DNA of 64,000 bases. It comes from an uncultured Collinsella sp. (GTDB taxonomy: Bacteria; Actinomycetota; Coriobacteriia; Coriobacteriales; Coriobacteriaceae). The notes below the pieces were generated by a model. The model ran no database searches. It saw nothing but the letters and a program-made list of their open reading frames with translations, and was not told where the DNA came from. Below are positions 26,194 to 34,730 of this stretch, in pieces. Both the position numbers and the translations under genes were made by a program. Numbering within the stretch: the first letter of the stretch is position 1; each line of letters starts with the position of its first letter. The DNA lies in NCBI GenBank assembly GCA_900545745.1, contig URAD01000007.1, forward strand, positions 10,872 to 74,871, given 5' to 3'.

Positions 26194-26311
26194 AATGATT
26201 TGGCTGACAGATTGAGATGCGTGCGTTGTGTTTGGCGGTCGGCCTGACCCCATCGATGATTTCTCTGCCTCCCCGGCGCCTCATCTATAGCTGCCGTTTC
26301 CCCATATAGAA

Positions 26312-26344
26312 CCTGCCAAAATAAACCCGTCCCTTTTTAGTCGG
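26312..26344. repeat. Dispersed palindrome (TTTATTTTGGCAGG type), decayed arm
   Basis: The reverse complement matches the perfect palindrome at 35669-35701 at nearly every base, including the GGGAC(A/G)GGTTTATTTTGG core; one arm has two substitutions. The rest of 26200-26394 shows no gene. Confidence 0.6.
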
Positions 26345-26394
26345 TGCGAAATGGGTAATACTAAAGAGTTATCCGACCAGATGGGAACCGATCG

Positions 26395-27096
26395 ATGGCT
26401 TATATCGAATTCAAAGACGTCATCAAGGCATACGGCGAGGGCGACGCCCGCATTCACGCACTCGACGGCGCGAGCTTTACGGTCGAGCGCGGCGAGCTCG
26501 CCATCATTTTGGGTGCTTCGGGTGCCGGCAAGACCACGGCGCTCAACATTCTGGGCGGCATGGATACGGCGACTTCCGGCACCGTGACGGTGGACGGGCG
26601 CGATGTGAGCTCCGCTAACGAGGCGCAGCTCGTGGAATACCGCCGCGCCGACGTCGGCTTTGTCTTCCAGTTCTACAATCTGGTCCCCAACCTGACGGCG
26701 CTCGAAAATGTTGAGCTTGCGGCGCAAATCTGCCCTGATTCGCTCGATGCCGAGCAAACGCTTTGCCAGGTTGGCTTGGGTGAGCGCCTCGCCAACTTCC
26801 CCGCGCAGCTTTCGGGCGGCGAGCAGCAGCGCGTGTCCATTGCCCGCGCACTGGCAAAGAACCCCAAGCTGCTTTTGTGCGACGAGCCCACGGGCGCACT
26901 TGACTATAAAACCGGCAAGCAGATCTTGCAGCTGCTGCAGGACACTTGCCGCAAGCAGGGCATTACGGTCATCATCATCACCCACAACTCCGCGCTGGCG
27001 CCCATGGCCGATCGCCTGATCCGCTTTAAGAACGGTCGCGTGGAGAGCGAGACGGTCCAGCAAAATCCCGTGCCTATCGAGACGATCGAGTGGTAG
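26395..27096 (+). CDS. ABC transporter ATPase (MacB/LolD type)
   Basis: 233 residues. Walker [10 protein letters not shown] (about 39-47), Q-loop FVFQFYNL, signature [15 protein letters not shown] and Walker [13 protein letters not shown]. The long insert after Walker A ([17 protein letters not shown]) and the short length are typical of ATPases that pair with FtsX-domain permeases in lipid, peptide or antibiotic export. The permease gene begins within 6 nt of the stop. The ribosome-binding site is weak. Confidence 0.93.
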   Translation: MAYIEFKDVIKAYGEGDARIHALDGASFTVERGELAIILGASGAGKTTALNILGGMDTATSGTVTVDGRDVSSANEAQLVEYRRADVGFVFQFYNLVPNLTALENVELAAQICPDSLDAEQTLCQVGLGERLANFPAQLSGGEQQRVSIARALAKNPKLLLCDEPTGALDYKTGKQILQLLQDTCRKQGITVIIITHNSALAPMADRLIRFKNGRVESETVQQNPVPIETIEW

Positions 27097-27101
27097 CGCC
27101 C

Positions 27102-29867
27102 ATGGACCAAGACCGTCAAAACAGCCAAAACCACGATACGGAGCACGCGGGTCGCGACCGGGAGTTCGCGACCTACCGCACGGCCCAAAGCTCAAACGAT
27201 ATGGTGCCGACGGTGTTTCGCCGTGGCATCTACCGCACAATCCGCGGCAGCCTCAAACGCTTCTTGTCTATCGTGGTCATCACCGCGCTCGGCGTGAGCG
27301 TGATGTGCGGCCTCAAGGCGGGTTGTGAGGATCTGTGCGATTCGGTCGATGCCTACTTTGACCAGCAGAATGTCTATGACATTAACGTGCAGTCGACCTA
27401 TGGCCTTACGCGCGACGATCTTGCGGCTATCCAAGAGGTCGACGGCGTCGAGACGGCCGAGGGTATCTACACCGAGACCGCCTACACCGCCGTGGGCACA
27501 GCGCGCGAGCGCGTGGTCGTGCAAAGTCTCTCCAAGGAGAACATCGATCAGCCGGTGCTCGTGAACGGCGATTTGCCCGAGAGCGCCGATGAGGTCGCGG
27601 TGACTTCGAAGTTCCTGAAGGCTTCGGGCAAAAGGCTCGGCGATACGGTGAGCTTTGCCGCCAACGATGCGAGCTCGTCGAACCAAAGTGCCAAGGACCA
27701 GTTTGCCGCGGGCGATTACACCATTACGGCCGAGGTCCTCGATCCCACCGATGTAAGTTCTGACTCGACAGTCAACGCCTTTCGCGCTGCTTCGGCGGCG
27801 GACTATAAGTTCTATGTGAGCGAGGACGCCGCGACATCTTCTTCCTACTCCGCGGTCCACGTGATCGTCGAGGGAGCCAAGAGCCTCAACTCCTATTCGG
27901 ATTCCTACGCGGCAAAGATCAATGAGGTCAAGGGCAATATCGAGAAGATCCGCGAGGAGCGTGAGAAGGCGCGCACCCAGGAGCTGACGGTCGACACGCC
28001 GGCGAGCTTGGACGCGGCTGAGCGTCAGGCGAATATGCTCTTTGGGATTGAGCAGGACAACATCAATCGCATGGCCGAGGGCAGCGACGAGCGTGCGCAG
28101 GCGCAAGCCGACCTGGATCAGCGTCGCGCCGCCGCCGATCAACAGTTTGCCGATGCCCGCGCCGAGCTTTCCGATCTGGGCGAATGCACCTGGTACATCC
28201 AGGACCGCGGCAATATCGCAAGCTACTCGAGCGTGGAGAGCGATAGCTCGTCAATTGAAGCCATCGCCACGGTGTTCCCGTTCATCTTCTTTATCGTCGC
28301 CGTGCTCATCAGCCTCACCACCGCCACGCGTATGGTCGAGGAGGAACGCACACTCATCGGCCTGTATAAGGCGCTCGGTTATTCGCTCGGACGCATCCTG
28401 TCCAAATACGTGGACTATGCGCTGTGGGCCTGTCTGATCGGCGGCGTGCTCGGCAACATCATCGGATTTGTGGGCCTGCCGCTGTTCCTGTTTACGGTGT
28501 TCGACGACATGTACTCACTGCCCCAGATGCTGCTTTCGTACGACATCGTGTCCTCGATCGTTTCGGTGGCGCTGTTTGCCGTGGGCGTGGTGGGCGCCAC
28601 GATTATCGCCTGCCGCCACGAGATGGCCGAGACCCCGGCCTCGCTTATGCGTCCCAAGGCCCCGCGCGCTGGCTCGCGCATTCTGCTCGAGCGCATCGGC
28701 TTTATCTGGCGCCGCATGGGCTTTTTGAACAAGGTCGCTGCACGCAACCTTTTCCGCTATAAAAAGCGCGCCTTTATGACCATCTTCGGCATCGCCGGCT
28801 GCACGGCGCTCGTGATCTGCGGTATGGGCATCCGCGATACGTCGGTGGCGCTTTCGCCCAAACAGTACGGGCATATCACGCGTTATGACTTGCTGGCGGT
28901 CGCCAACCCCGATGACTTTACGCAGACGTGCGCGGCGTTGGATGAGCGCAGCACGGCCAATGATTCCAACGTGACGGTGAGCTCGACCCTGCCGATTATG
29001 ACCGACAACGTTACCTTTACATTCGGCGGAAAGAGCGAGACCGTGCAGCTCATCGTGATTCCCGACGACCGCACGGGTGACTTGGGCGATTACGTGCGCC
29101 TGGAGGATGAGTCCAAAGAACCGCTGTCTTTGCGTGACGGAGACGTGTATCTGAGCAAAAGTTCACAGCTGGTGCTGGGGATTCAGCCGGGCGATACGGC
29201 TCACGTCCAGGATTCGTCGCTCAACGTCGCCAAGGTCAAGGTTAGCGACATTTCGCTCAACTATCTGGGCAACACGCTCTATATGACGCAGGGCACCTAT
29301 GAGCACGCATTCGGTCGAAGCGCACGCCTCAACGGCGTCTTTGTGCTGCTTAAGGGTTCGTCGGCCGACCAGATTGCGTTTAGCAAGAATCTTAAGAGTG
29401 ACGGTTGGCTTACGATTTCGAGTACGGCCGAGCATTGGGAAAACTTTGAGGCGAACTTCACTATTATCAATTCCGTCGTGGTGCTCGTGACCTTTATGGC
29501 GGCGTGCCTGTCGTTTGTGGTGGTGTTTACGCTGTCCAACACGAATATCTCCGAGCGCGAGCGCGAGCTGGCGACCATCAAGGTGCTTGGTTTCCGCCGT
29601 GGCGAGGTGCACCATTACGTCAACAAGGAGACGTTGATCCTCACGGCAATTGGCGCCGCGCTGGGCGTGCCACTGGGCGGCTTGCTGGCCGAGAGTTTTA
29701 CGTACATTTTGCAGATGCCGTCGCTGTACTTTGATGTTGAGGTCGAGCCGCTAAGCTACGTGCTCGCCGTGGTGCTTTCCTTTGGCTTTACGTTTATCGT
29801 CAACCTCGCCACCAATCGTACCCTCAACAAGATCGACATGGTCGGCGCCCTCAAAAGCGCCGAGTAA
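27102..29867 (+). CDS. ABC transporter permease with two FtsX domains
   Basis: About 921 residues. The first membrane helix (FLSIVVITALGVSVMCGL) is followed by a large extracellular domain of about 330 residues with coiled-coil-like KIREEREKARTQEL. FtsX domain 1 has three helices (about 390-500; LISLTTATRMVEEERTLIGLYKALGYS). A second unit follows (NLFRYKKRAFMTIFGIAGCTALV), then an extracellular part and a final FtsX domain (FVVVFTLSNTNISERERELATIKVLGF). Mechanotransmission-type exporter or lipid/peptide mover working with the upstream ATPase. The start at 27102 (ATG) is uncertain; an in-frame GTG at 27090 overlaps the ATPase gene. Confidence 0.88.
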   Translation: MDQDRQNSQNHDTEHAGRDREFATYRTAQSSNDMVPTVFRRGIYRTIRGSLKRFLSIVVITALGVSVMCGLKAGCEDLCDSVDAYFDQQNVYDINVQSTYGLTRDDLAAIQEVDGVETAEGIYTETAYTAVGTARERVVVQSLSKENIDQPVLVNGDLPESADEVAVTSKFLKASGKRLGDTVSFAANDASSSNQSAKDQFAAGDYTITAEVLDPTDVSSDSTVNAFRAASAADYKFYVSEDAATSSSYSAVHVIVEGAKSLNSYSDSYAAKINEVKGNIEKIREEREKARTQELTVDTPASLDAAERQANMLFGIEQDNINRMAEGSDERAQAQADLDQRRAAADQQFADARAELSDLGECTWYIQDRGNIASYSSVESDSSSIEAIATVFPFIFFIVAVLISLTTATRMVEEERTLIGLYKALGYSLGRILSKYVDYALWACLIGGVLGNIIGFVGLPLFLFTVFDDMYSLPQMLLSYDIVSSIVSVALFAVGVVGATIIACRHEMAETPASLMRPKAPRAGSRILLERIGFIWRRMGFLNKVAARNLFRYKKRAFMTIFGIAGCTALVICGMGIRDTSVALSPKQYGHITRYDLLAVANPDDFTQTCAALDERSTANDSNVTVSSTLPIMTDNVTFTFGGKSETVQLIVIPDDRTGDLGDYVRLEDESKEPLSLRDGDVYLSKSSQLVLGIQPGDTAHVQDSSLNVAKVKVSDISLNYLGNTLYMTQGTYEHAFGRSARLNGVFVLLKGSSADQIAFSKNLKSDGWLTISSTAEHWENFEANFTIINSVVVLVTFMAACLSFVVVFTLSNTNISERERELATIKVLGFRRGEVHHYVNKETLILTAIGAALGVPLGGLLAESFTYILQMPSLYFDVEVEPLSYVLAVVLSFGFTFIVNLATNRTLNKIDMVGALKSAE

Positions 29868-29929
29868 CCTGCCCTGGGATTCAAGTTCTAGCGAGCTGCC
29901 GACGCGCCCGCAGCAGCATTTTTGCATAA

Positions 29930-29972
29930 ACCGCCCCGCCAAATGCATACTTTGACGGGGCGGTTGCTTTTT
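29930..29972 (+). terminator. Terminator after the ABC permease gene
   Basis: ACCGCCCCG...CAAA pairs with TTTG...CGGGGCGGT (29930-29943/29951-29964), followed by TGCTTTTTGC. Confidence 0.85.
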
Positions 29973-29997
29973 GCCCACAGGTACCCCAGGGGGCGCC

Positions 29998-30210
29998 GTG
30001 CAAATTCCGGAGTATTCAGCGTCCCGGGGTCCGCGGGCGCGGGGGCGGGGGTGCAAAACTGCGCTGAAAGCCCCGATTCTGAGTCCCAACGCCTCTAGAG
30101 CCGCTCGTTTTTTTACAGGATGCGGCCCATGGTGCCTGCCTTTCGCCCAAAATCCAGTATGCAGGCGCCCTCGGCTGCTGAATACTCCCAAAAATGCACG
30201 CCGCATCCTA
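29998..30210. repeat. Nested inverted repeats of unknown nature
   Basis: A 23-nt arm at 29998-30020 matches the inverted 23-nt arm at 30177-30199 with four differences (shared core GGAGTATTCAGC). CAGGATGCGGC (30117-30127) is inverted at 30200-30210 as GCCGCATCCTA. No ORF with coding character lies inside. It may be a decayed small mobile element or a structured RNA. Confidence 0.45.
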
Positions 30211-30269
30211 CCCCAGGCACCCGCAGCAAGAAGACGAATAGTTTCGGCCTCCCCAGTCACCGCAGGAGG

Positions 30270-30380
30270 CCCTAGGGCTTACCTCCCAAATCTTTCCGCA
30301 GGACGGAAGGATCCCGCCGCGCGAAGCGCACGGCGGGATCCTGACATGTCCGAGGACGATTTGGGAGGTAAGCCCTGGGG
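30270..30380 (-). repeat. Long-hairpin element, copy 4
   Basis: 22-nt arms (30270-30291/30359-30380, one mismatch). On the minus strand the loop reads CGTCCTCGGACATG (30345-30358) opposite CGTCCTGCGGAAAGATT. The tip again holds GCG-CTTCG-CGC. It lies 29 nt after the pfkA stop, oriented as in the other copies. Confidence 0.85.
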
Positions 30381-30408
30381 TCTCCGATGAGAGCAGTTTC
30401 GGCCGAGG

Positions 30409-31488
30409 CTATTCGTCGCCGAAGCTGATGCCCAACGCCTTGGCCTCGCGCACCAGATCGCTCTGGGGATCGACATACTTGAGCTTGCCGGCGACATCCT
30501 CGAGCGGCATGTGACACATCTTGCCGTCACGCAGGGCGATCATGTAGCCAAACTCGCCGCGTAGACAGCCCAGTGCCGCCTCGACGCCGCACTGGGTCGC
30601 AAAGATGCGGTCCTGGGCGTCGGGCTGGCCGCCGCGCTGCGTGTGGCCGGGGATGGCGACGCGGGTCTCGCGACCGGTCTTGGCCTCGATCTCCTTGGCG
30701 ATGTCGTAGACGATCGACGGGCTCGTGCGCTCGGCGAGTTTCTTCTTGTACTCCTTCTTGGACAGCGCCGCGTCCTCCTTGGAGATAGCGCCCTCGGCGA
30801 CGGCCACGATGGTAAAGCGGCTGCCGGTCTCCATGCGATGCTCGATGGTCTTGATGACGTTATCCATGTCGTAGGGGATCTCGGGAATCAAGATGACATC
30901 CGCGCCGCCCGCGACGCCGGCGTATAGCGGGATCCAGCCAACCTTGTGGCCCATGATCTCGATAACGAACACGCGGCCGTGACTCGAAGCGGTGGTGTGA
31001 ATGTCGTCGATGCACTTGGTGGCGACGTCGATGGCGCTCGTAAAGCCAAACGTCAGCTCGGTGCCCCAGGTGTCGTTATCGATGGTCTTAGGCAGGGCGA
31101 TAACGTTGAGGCCCTCTTCGCGCAGACGGTTGGCGGTCTTGGTGGAGCCGTTGCCGCCCAGCATAAACAGGCAGTCGAGCTGCAGCTTATGATAGGTGTG
31201 GACCATTGCCGGCACCTTCTCGACGCCGTCGGCCTCGGGAATATCCAGGCGCTTGAACGGCGTACGGCTCGTGCCCAGGATGGTGCCGCCACGGGTAAGG
31301 ATGCCGCTAAAATCGGCGGGCGTCATGACGCGGAACCGGCTGTAGATAAGGCCCTGGTAGCCGTCCTCAAAACCATAGATCTCAATAGGCTCTTCGCTAT
31401 TGGTCATAAGCGTTTTGACAATGCCGCGCATGGTGGCGTTGAGCGCCTGGCAGTCGCCGCCACTGGTAAGAAGACCGATCCTAAGCAT
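30409..31488 (-). CDS. pfkA: 6-phosphofructokinase
   Basis: 359 residues. Phosphorylates fructose-6-phosphate in glycolysis. The N-terminus is IGLLTSGGDCQALNATMRG, substrate motifs are PKTIDNDTWGT (133-143) and EIMGHKVGW, and GHTQRGGQPDAQDR is near the C-terminus. Gly114 in GGNGS is the residue associated with ATP rather than PPi use, while Lys134 in PKTIDND is common in PPi-type and actinobacterial group III enzymes. The Mg-binding Asp of classical enzymes is Asn113 here. ATP is the likelier donor, but the mix leaves doubt. GGAAGGA lies 6 nt before the ATG. Confidence 0.92.
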   Translation of the reverse strand: MLRIGLLTSGGDCQALNATMRGIVKTLMTNSEEPIEIYGFEDGYQGLIYSRFRVMTPADFSGILTRGGTILGTSRTPFKRLDIPEADGVEKVPAMVHTYHKLQLDCLFMLGGNGSTKTANRLREEGLNVIALPKTIDNDTWGTELTFGFTSAIDVATKCIDDIHTTASSHGRVFVIEIMGHKVGWIPLYAGVAGGADVILIPEIPYDMDNVIKTIEHRMETGSRFTIVAVAEGAISKEDAALSKKEYKKKLAERTSPSIVYDIAKEIEAKTGRETRVAIPGHTQRGGQPDAQDRIFATQCGVEAALGCLRGEFGYMIALRDGKMCHMPLEDVAGKLKYVDPQSDLVREAKALGISFGDE

Positions 31489-31526
31489 GATGAATCCTTC
31501 CGGGCAAGTTATAACATGCGCATAAG

Positions 31527-31559
31527 TTTACCCCCGCACACTGTTGATACGGGGGTAAA
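31527..31559 (-). terminator. Hairpin between the Ntn hydrolase gene and pfkA
   Basis: Perfect 10-bp stem TTTACCCCCG/CGGGGGTAAA with a 13-nt loop. Probably terminates the upstream gene; the T-tract is weak. 31560-31628 contains nothing else. Confidence 0.5.
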
Positions 31560-31628
31560 ACGTGTTAGCTCAAGCGTATAGAAATGTAAACAACGTCAGG
31601 CGAGCGTAAGGTCGACGAGCCTGGGTCC

Positions 31629-32714
31629 TTACAGTGCGAAGGCGTCGACGTCGCCCCAGTGGCGGCGCAGCGTAATGGCGGCGGCGGGTTCGGTATTGTC
31701 AAAGACGACCGACCATTGCGTATTGCTGGTGATGTCTTCCGGATTGGGTTCTTGCGCTGCGGCACGCAGGGCTTTCCAGACAATCGTTTCGTCCTGGGCA
31801 CCGACATGGGCGTCAAGGACATCGGCGATTGCGACGGCGCGCTCTTTACCATGGCCCAGCTCGCCATTCTTTTGGTTGGGCAGCACTTCGTCGCCATAGC
31901 AGGCGTAGAAGTTCGTAACCTGGCGTACAGGAGTCGCTTTGAAAGCACGGTCCGGATCGCGCGGATCCCACTCTACTACGCGCGCGTCACCGGCGGCGTC
32001 GTTGATAAAGAAGTGGTAATCGCGTCCTGCCATGGCGTGCATGTCGTAGGCGGAAAGCAGGTCGACAGCCTCTTGCGTGGTGGCGGCACGGTCGAGCACC
32101 AGGCGGATGGCGAGCGAGGTATTGATGACGGGGCGCTGCGTGTCCTGGTCACAGGGCTTGGAGTCCAGAGTGAGTACGGCAATGGACACGCCGCATTCGT
32201 TAACACCGTCGAGCTGGGCAAACGGGCCCATGAGTGCGGCGGCGCGTCCGCCGACGGAGTCAAGCGGAGTGTTATCGCCCAGGTTGTTAAGGGCGGCAAA
32301 CCCGATGGAGGCATAGCCGTCGCGTGGGTGATTGCGCACCAGCAGCGCCGAGGTGTCGTCCTTAAAGTCGTAATTGCGACCGGTGCGCACGCGGCCTTCG
32401 GCATCTACGGCGACAAAAGCGCTGCAGGCAAACTGGGGCGCCTGGACATGTACCGGCACACCGGGCAGCACCTGCGCCACCACGGCATCGATGTAGGCCT
32501 GGTCGTCGCGCACGCCAGCGGCGATGATGCGATCAAGATCGTAGTCGTAGGCGATGTCGATTGCGTACAGGTCATAGCTATCCGCGTAGCCGGTCAAGCG
32601 TTTGAGCGACGCGGCGGACTTGATTTGCTTGCGGTAAACGATACCGGTGGCAGCGGCAAGGCCGACGGCGACTCCCGCGACACCGCAGGCGATGGCAATG
32701 TTACGTGGCTTCAT
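31629..32714 (-). CDS. Linear amide C-N hydrolase (choloylglycine hydrolase/penicillin acylase family)
   Basis: 361 residues. Ntn-type hydrolase fold. The nucleophile is probably Cys97 in QFACSAFVAVDAEGRVRTGRNYDF, where CSAF and GRNYDF are family hallmarks (oxyanion Asn/Asp region). Later AAGDARVVEWDPRD and NTSLAIRLVLDRAATTQEAVDLL also fit. A 95-residue N-terminal part holds one membrane segment (about 5-28), so the enzyme is probably anchored at the outer face, and Cys97 may not be freed by processing. Possible substrates include bile-salt amides, N-acyl amino acids or acyl-homoserine-type amides. GAGAGGAGC precedes the ATG. Confidence 0.78.
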   Translation of the reverse strand: MKPRNIAIACGVAGVAVGLAAATGIVYRKQIKSAASLKRLTGYADSYDLYAIDIAYDYDLDRIIAAGVRDDQAYIDAVVAQVLPGVPVHVQAPQFACSAFVAVDAEGRVRTGRNYDFKDDTSALLVRNHPRDGYASIGFAALNNLGDNTPLDSVGGRAAALMGPFAQLDGVNECGVSIAVLTLDSKPCDQDTQRPVINTSLAIRLVLDRAATTQEAVDLLSAYDMHAMAGRDYHFFINDAAGDARVVEWDPRDPDRAFKATPVRQVTNFYACYGDEVLPNQKNGELGHGKERAVAIADVLDAHVGAQDETIVWKALRAAAQEPNPEDITSNTQWSVVFDNTEPAAAITLRRHWGDVDAFAL

Positions 32715-32875
32715 GACGGCTCCTCTCGTCCTGTTAGCGTAATTGTCGCAAAAGGAGCGCGGGCATGATGGCTCAACTTGGTGAGCGGCGCGGGATTAAA
32801 CATGGAATGAAGAGTGCGGCGCTGGCGTGGCGGGGTATGCTGGAGGGGACCATCAACCCAGCGAAAGGGGAGAGC

Positions 32876-34261
32876 ATGACGGATCAGGAAACGCCCGAGC
32901 GCGCGCATGTGACGGCCGACGATATCGAGGCCGCCAACGACCTCATCGACTTTATCGAGGCATGTCCCAGCATGTTCCATACGGCGGCGACCATTATGGC
33001 CGAGCTCGACGAGGCGGGCTTTACCTACCTGCCCGAGAACGCGGCGTGGGACATCGAGCCGGGCGGGCGTTATTACACGCAGCGCAATACCTCGAGCGTT
33101 ATTGCCTTTAAGGTGGGCGAGGACCTGACCGCGACGTGGGGCGAGGACGGCGTTGCCGGTGACTATCATTTTCAGCTCACGGCGTCGCACAGCGATTCGC
33201 CGACGTTTAAGGTCAAGGCCGTGCCCGAGCTCGACGGCGCAGGCGAGACGCTGCGCCTGAACACCGAGGCCTACGGCGGCATGATCGACTACACCTGGTT
33301 CGACCGCCCGCTGGCGCTCGCGGGCCGCGTGTTGGTACGCGAAGGCGACCGTATTGAGAGCCGCCTGCTTGCCACCGAGCGCGAGGTCGCTATCATTCCG
33401 AGCCTTGCCATCCACATGAACCGCGGCGTTAACGAGGGCTTTGCTCCCAACCGAGCCGTCGACCTGTGCCCGCTCATCAGCGCTGGCGAGCTTAAGCAGG
33501 GCGACTTTGATGCCCTGGTTGCCGACGAACTGGACGTTGAGCCCGAGCAGATCCTGAGCCGCGATCTGTTCCTGGTCAACCGCCAGGATGCGCGCATTTG
33601 GGGCTGGGCTGACGAGTTCATCTCGACGCCCAAGCTCGACGACCTGGCCTGCGCCTACACCTCACTGCAGGCATTTTTGGGTGCCGAGAACGCGCGCGAC
33701 GTCTCGGTCTTCTGCTGCTTTGATAACGAGGAGGTTGGTTCCGAGACCAAGCAGGGCGCCATGTCGACGTTCTTGGCCGACGCACTGCGCCGCATCAACG
33801 GATCGCTGGGCTTTGACGACGAGTCGTACCATCGTGCACTTGCTGCCTCGATGCTTGTGAGCTGCGACAATGCGCATGCCGTGCACCCCAACCACGCCGA
33901 GAAGTGCGACGCCCGCAATCAGGTTGTGCTCAACGGCGGTATCGTTATCAAGGAAGCCGCCAACCAGCATTACTGCACCGATGCCTTTAGCCGCGCAGTG
34001 TTCCAGGCTATTTGCGATGACGCCGACGTGCCCACGCAGGCCTTCGCCAACAAGAGCGATATGGCGGGTGGCTCCACGCTCGGCAACCTGTCGAACATGC
34101 AGGCGAGCATGCATGCCGTGGACGTGGGCCTGCCGCAGCTGGCCATGCACTCAAGCTACGAGACCGGCGGCGTACGCGACGTGATGTACGCCATTCGCGC
34201 CCTCACGGCTTTCTACGAGCGAAACCTAACCATCAACGGCGCCGAAAGCGTGGAGCTCTAA
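32876..34261 (+). CDS. apeB: M18 family aminopeptidase (aspartyl aminopeptidase)
   Basis: 461 residues. Zinc-dependent cytosolic peptidase that removes acidic N-terminal residues. Metal-binding segments are in order: LTASHSDSPTFKVK (His), KLDDLACAYTSL (Asp), CCFDNEEVGSETKQGA (Glu-Glu), SCDNAHAVHPNHAEKCD (Asp), and the C-terminal MHSSYETGG (His). AAAGGGGAG lies just before the ATG at 32876; upstream in-frame ATGs at 32765 and 32768 would add a non-homologous extension. Divergent from the Ntn hydrolase gene. Confidence 0.93.
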   Translation: MTDQETPERAHVTADDIEAANDLIDFIEACPSMFHTAATIMAELDEAGFTYLPENAAWDIEPGGRYYTQRNTSSVIAFKVGEDLTATWGEDGVAGDYHFQLTASHSDSPTFKVKAVPELDGAGETLRLNTEAYGGMIDYTWFDRPLALAGRVLVREGDRIESRLLATEREVAIIPSLAIHMNRGVNEGFAPNRAVDLCPLISAGELKQGDFDALVADELDVEPEQILSRDLFLVNRQDARIWGWADEFISTPKLDDLACAYTSLQAFLGAENARDVSVFCCFDNEEVGSETKQGAMSTFLADALRRINGSLGFDDESYHRALAASMLVSCDNAHAVHPNHAEKCDARNQVVLNGGIVIKEAANQHYCTDAFSRAVFQAICDDADVPTQAFANKSDMAGGSTLGNLSNMQASMHAVDVGLPQLAMHSSYETGGVRDVMYAIRALTAFYERNLTINGAESVEL

Positions 34262-34444
34262 ATGCAAGCCGAAGACGAGAAGACCGAGGGCAGGTCTCAA
34301 CTAATCGATCAGGGGTCGAAGCTGTTCGCCACCGCTTGCCATGAATCGGGAATCGACGTGTCCAACGCGTGGCCAGCGAGCGATGAAGAACTCAAGCGTA
34401 GCGCCTATTCGGACCATTATGGTAAGGAGATGGACTGGCTCTAA
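34262..34444 (+). CDS. Hypothetical 60-residue protein coupled to the peptidase gene
   Basis: The ATG follows the peptidase stop codon directly (TAAATG), so translation could restart there. Very hydrophilic and acidic (MQAEDEKTEGRSQL...HYGKEMDWL), no family recognised. It could be a real small protein or a chance frame; codon use looks slightly coding-like. Confidence 0.35.
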   Translation: MQAEDEKTEGRSQLIDQGSKLFATACHESGIDVSNAWPASDEELKRSAYSDHYGKEMDWL

Positions 34445-34585
34445 TAGGCGAAACGTCGAAAACGCCAGATGAATGCCTGATATCACTTTGACAAAAGTAT
34501 CGCAGGCAAAACCAACGTAATGGTGCAAACTAACCTGACCCCATTGCACCAAAAAGGGAGAATGCCGTAGGTCGGACAAAAGTCA

Positions 34586-34689
34586 GCGAGAGCCCGCCAG
34601 AGCGAGCAAGGTGACGTGAAAGAGGAGGGCATTGACCTTCTGGTCATGCCCGACGATTGAAAGGCAGATTGCCGCTCTGGCGGGCTCGC
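34586..34689. repeat. Long hairpin with internal stem
   Basis: Arms 34586-34604 and 34673-34689 pair over 17 bp with a two-base bulge. An inner stem, GGGCAT-GACC/GGTC-ATGCCC, lies at 34627-34651. Loop sequences differ from the ACGTCCTCG family. Confidence 0.65.
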
Positions 34690-34700
34690 AGCGTCGAGGG

Positions 34701-34728
34701 GTTCCGGCGTTTGGCAAAACGCCGGAAC
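34701..34728 (-). terminator. Hairpin after the hydroxyacid dehydrogenase gene
   Basis: Perfect 12-bp stem GTTCCGGCGTTT/AAACGCCGGAAC with a 4-nt loop, 3 nt after the gene end on the minus strand. No T-tract follows. Confidence 0.6.
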
Positions 34729-34730
34729 AA

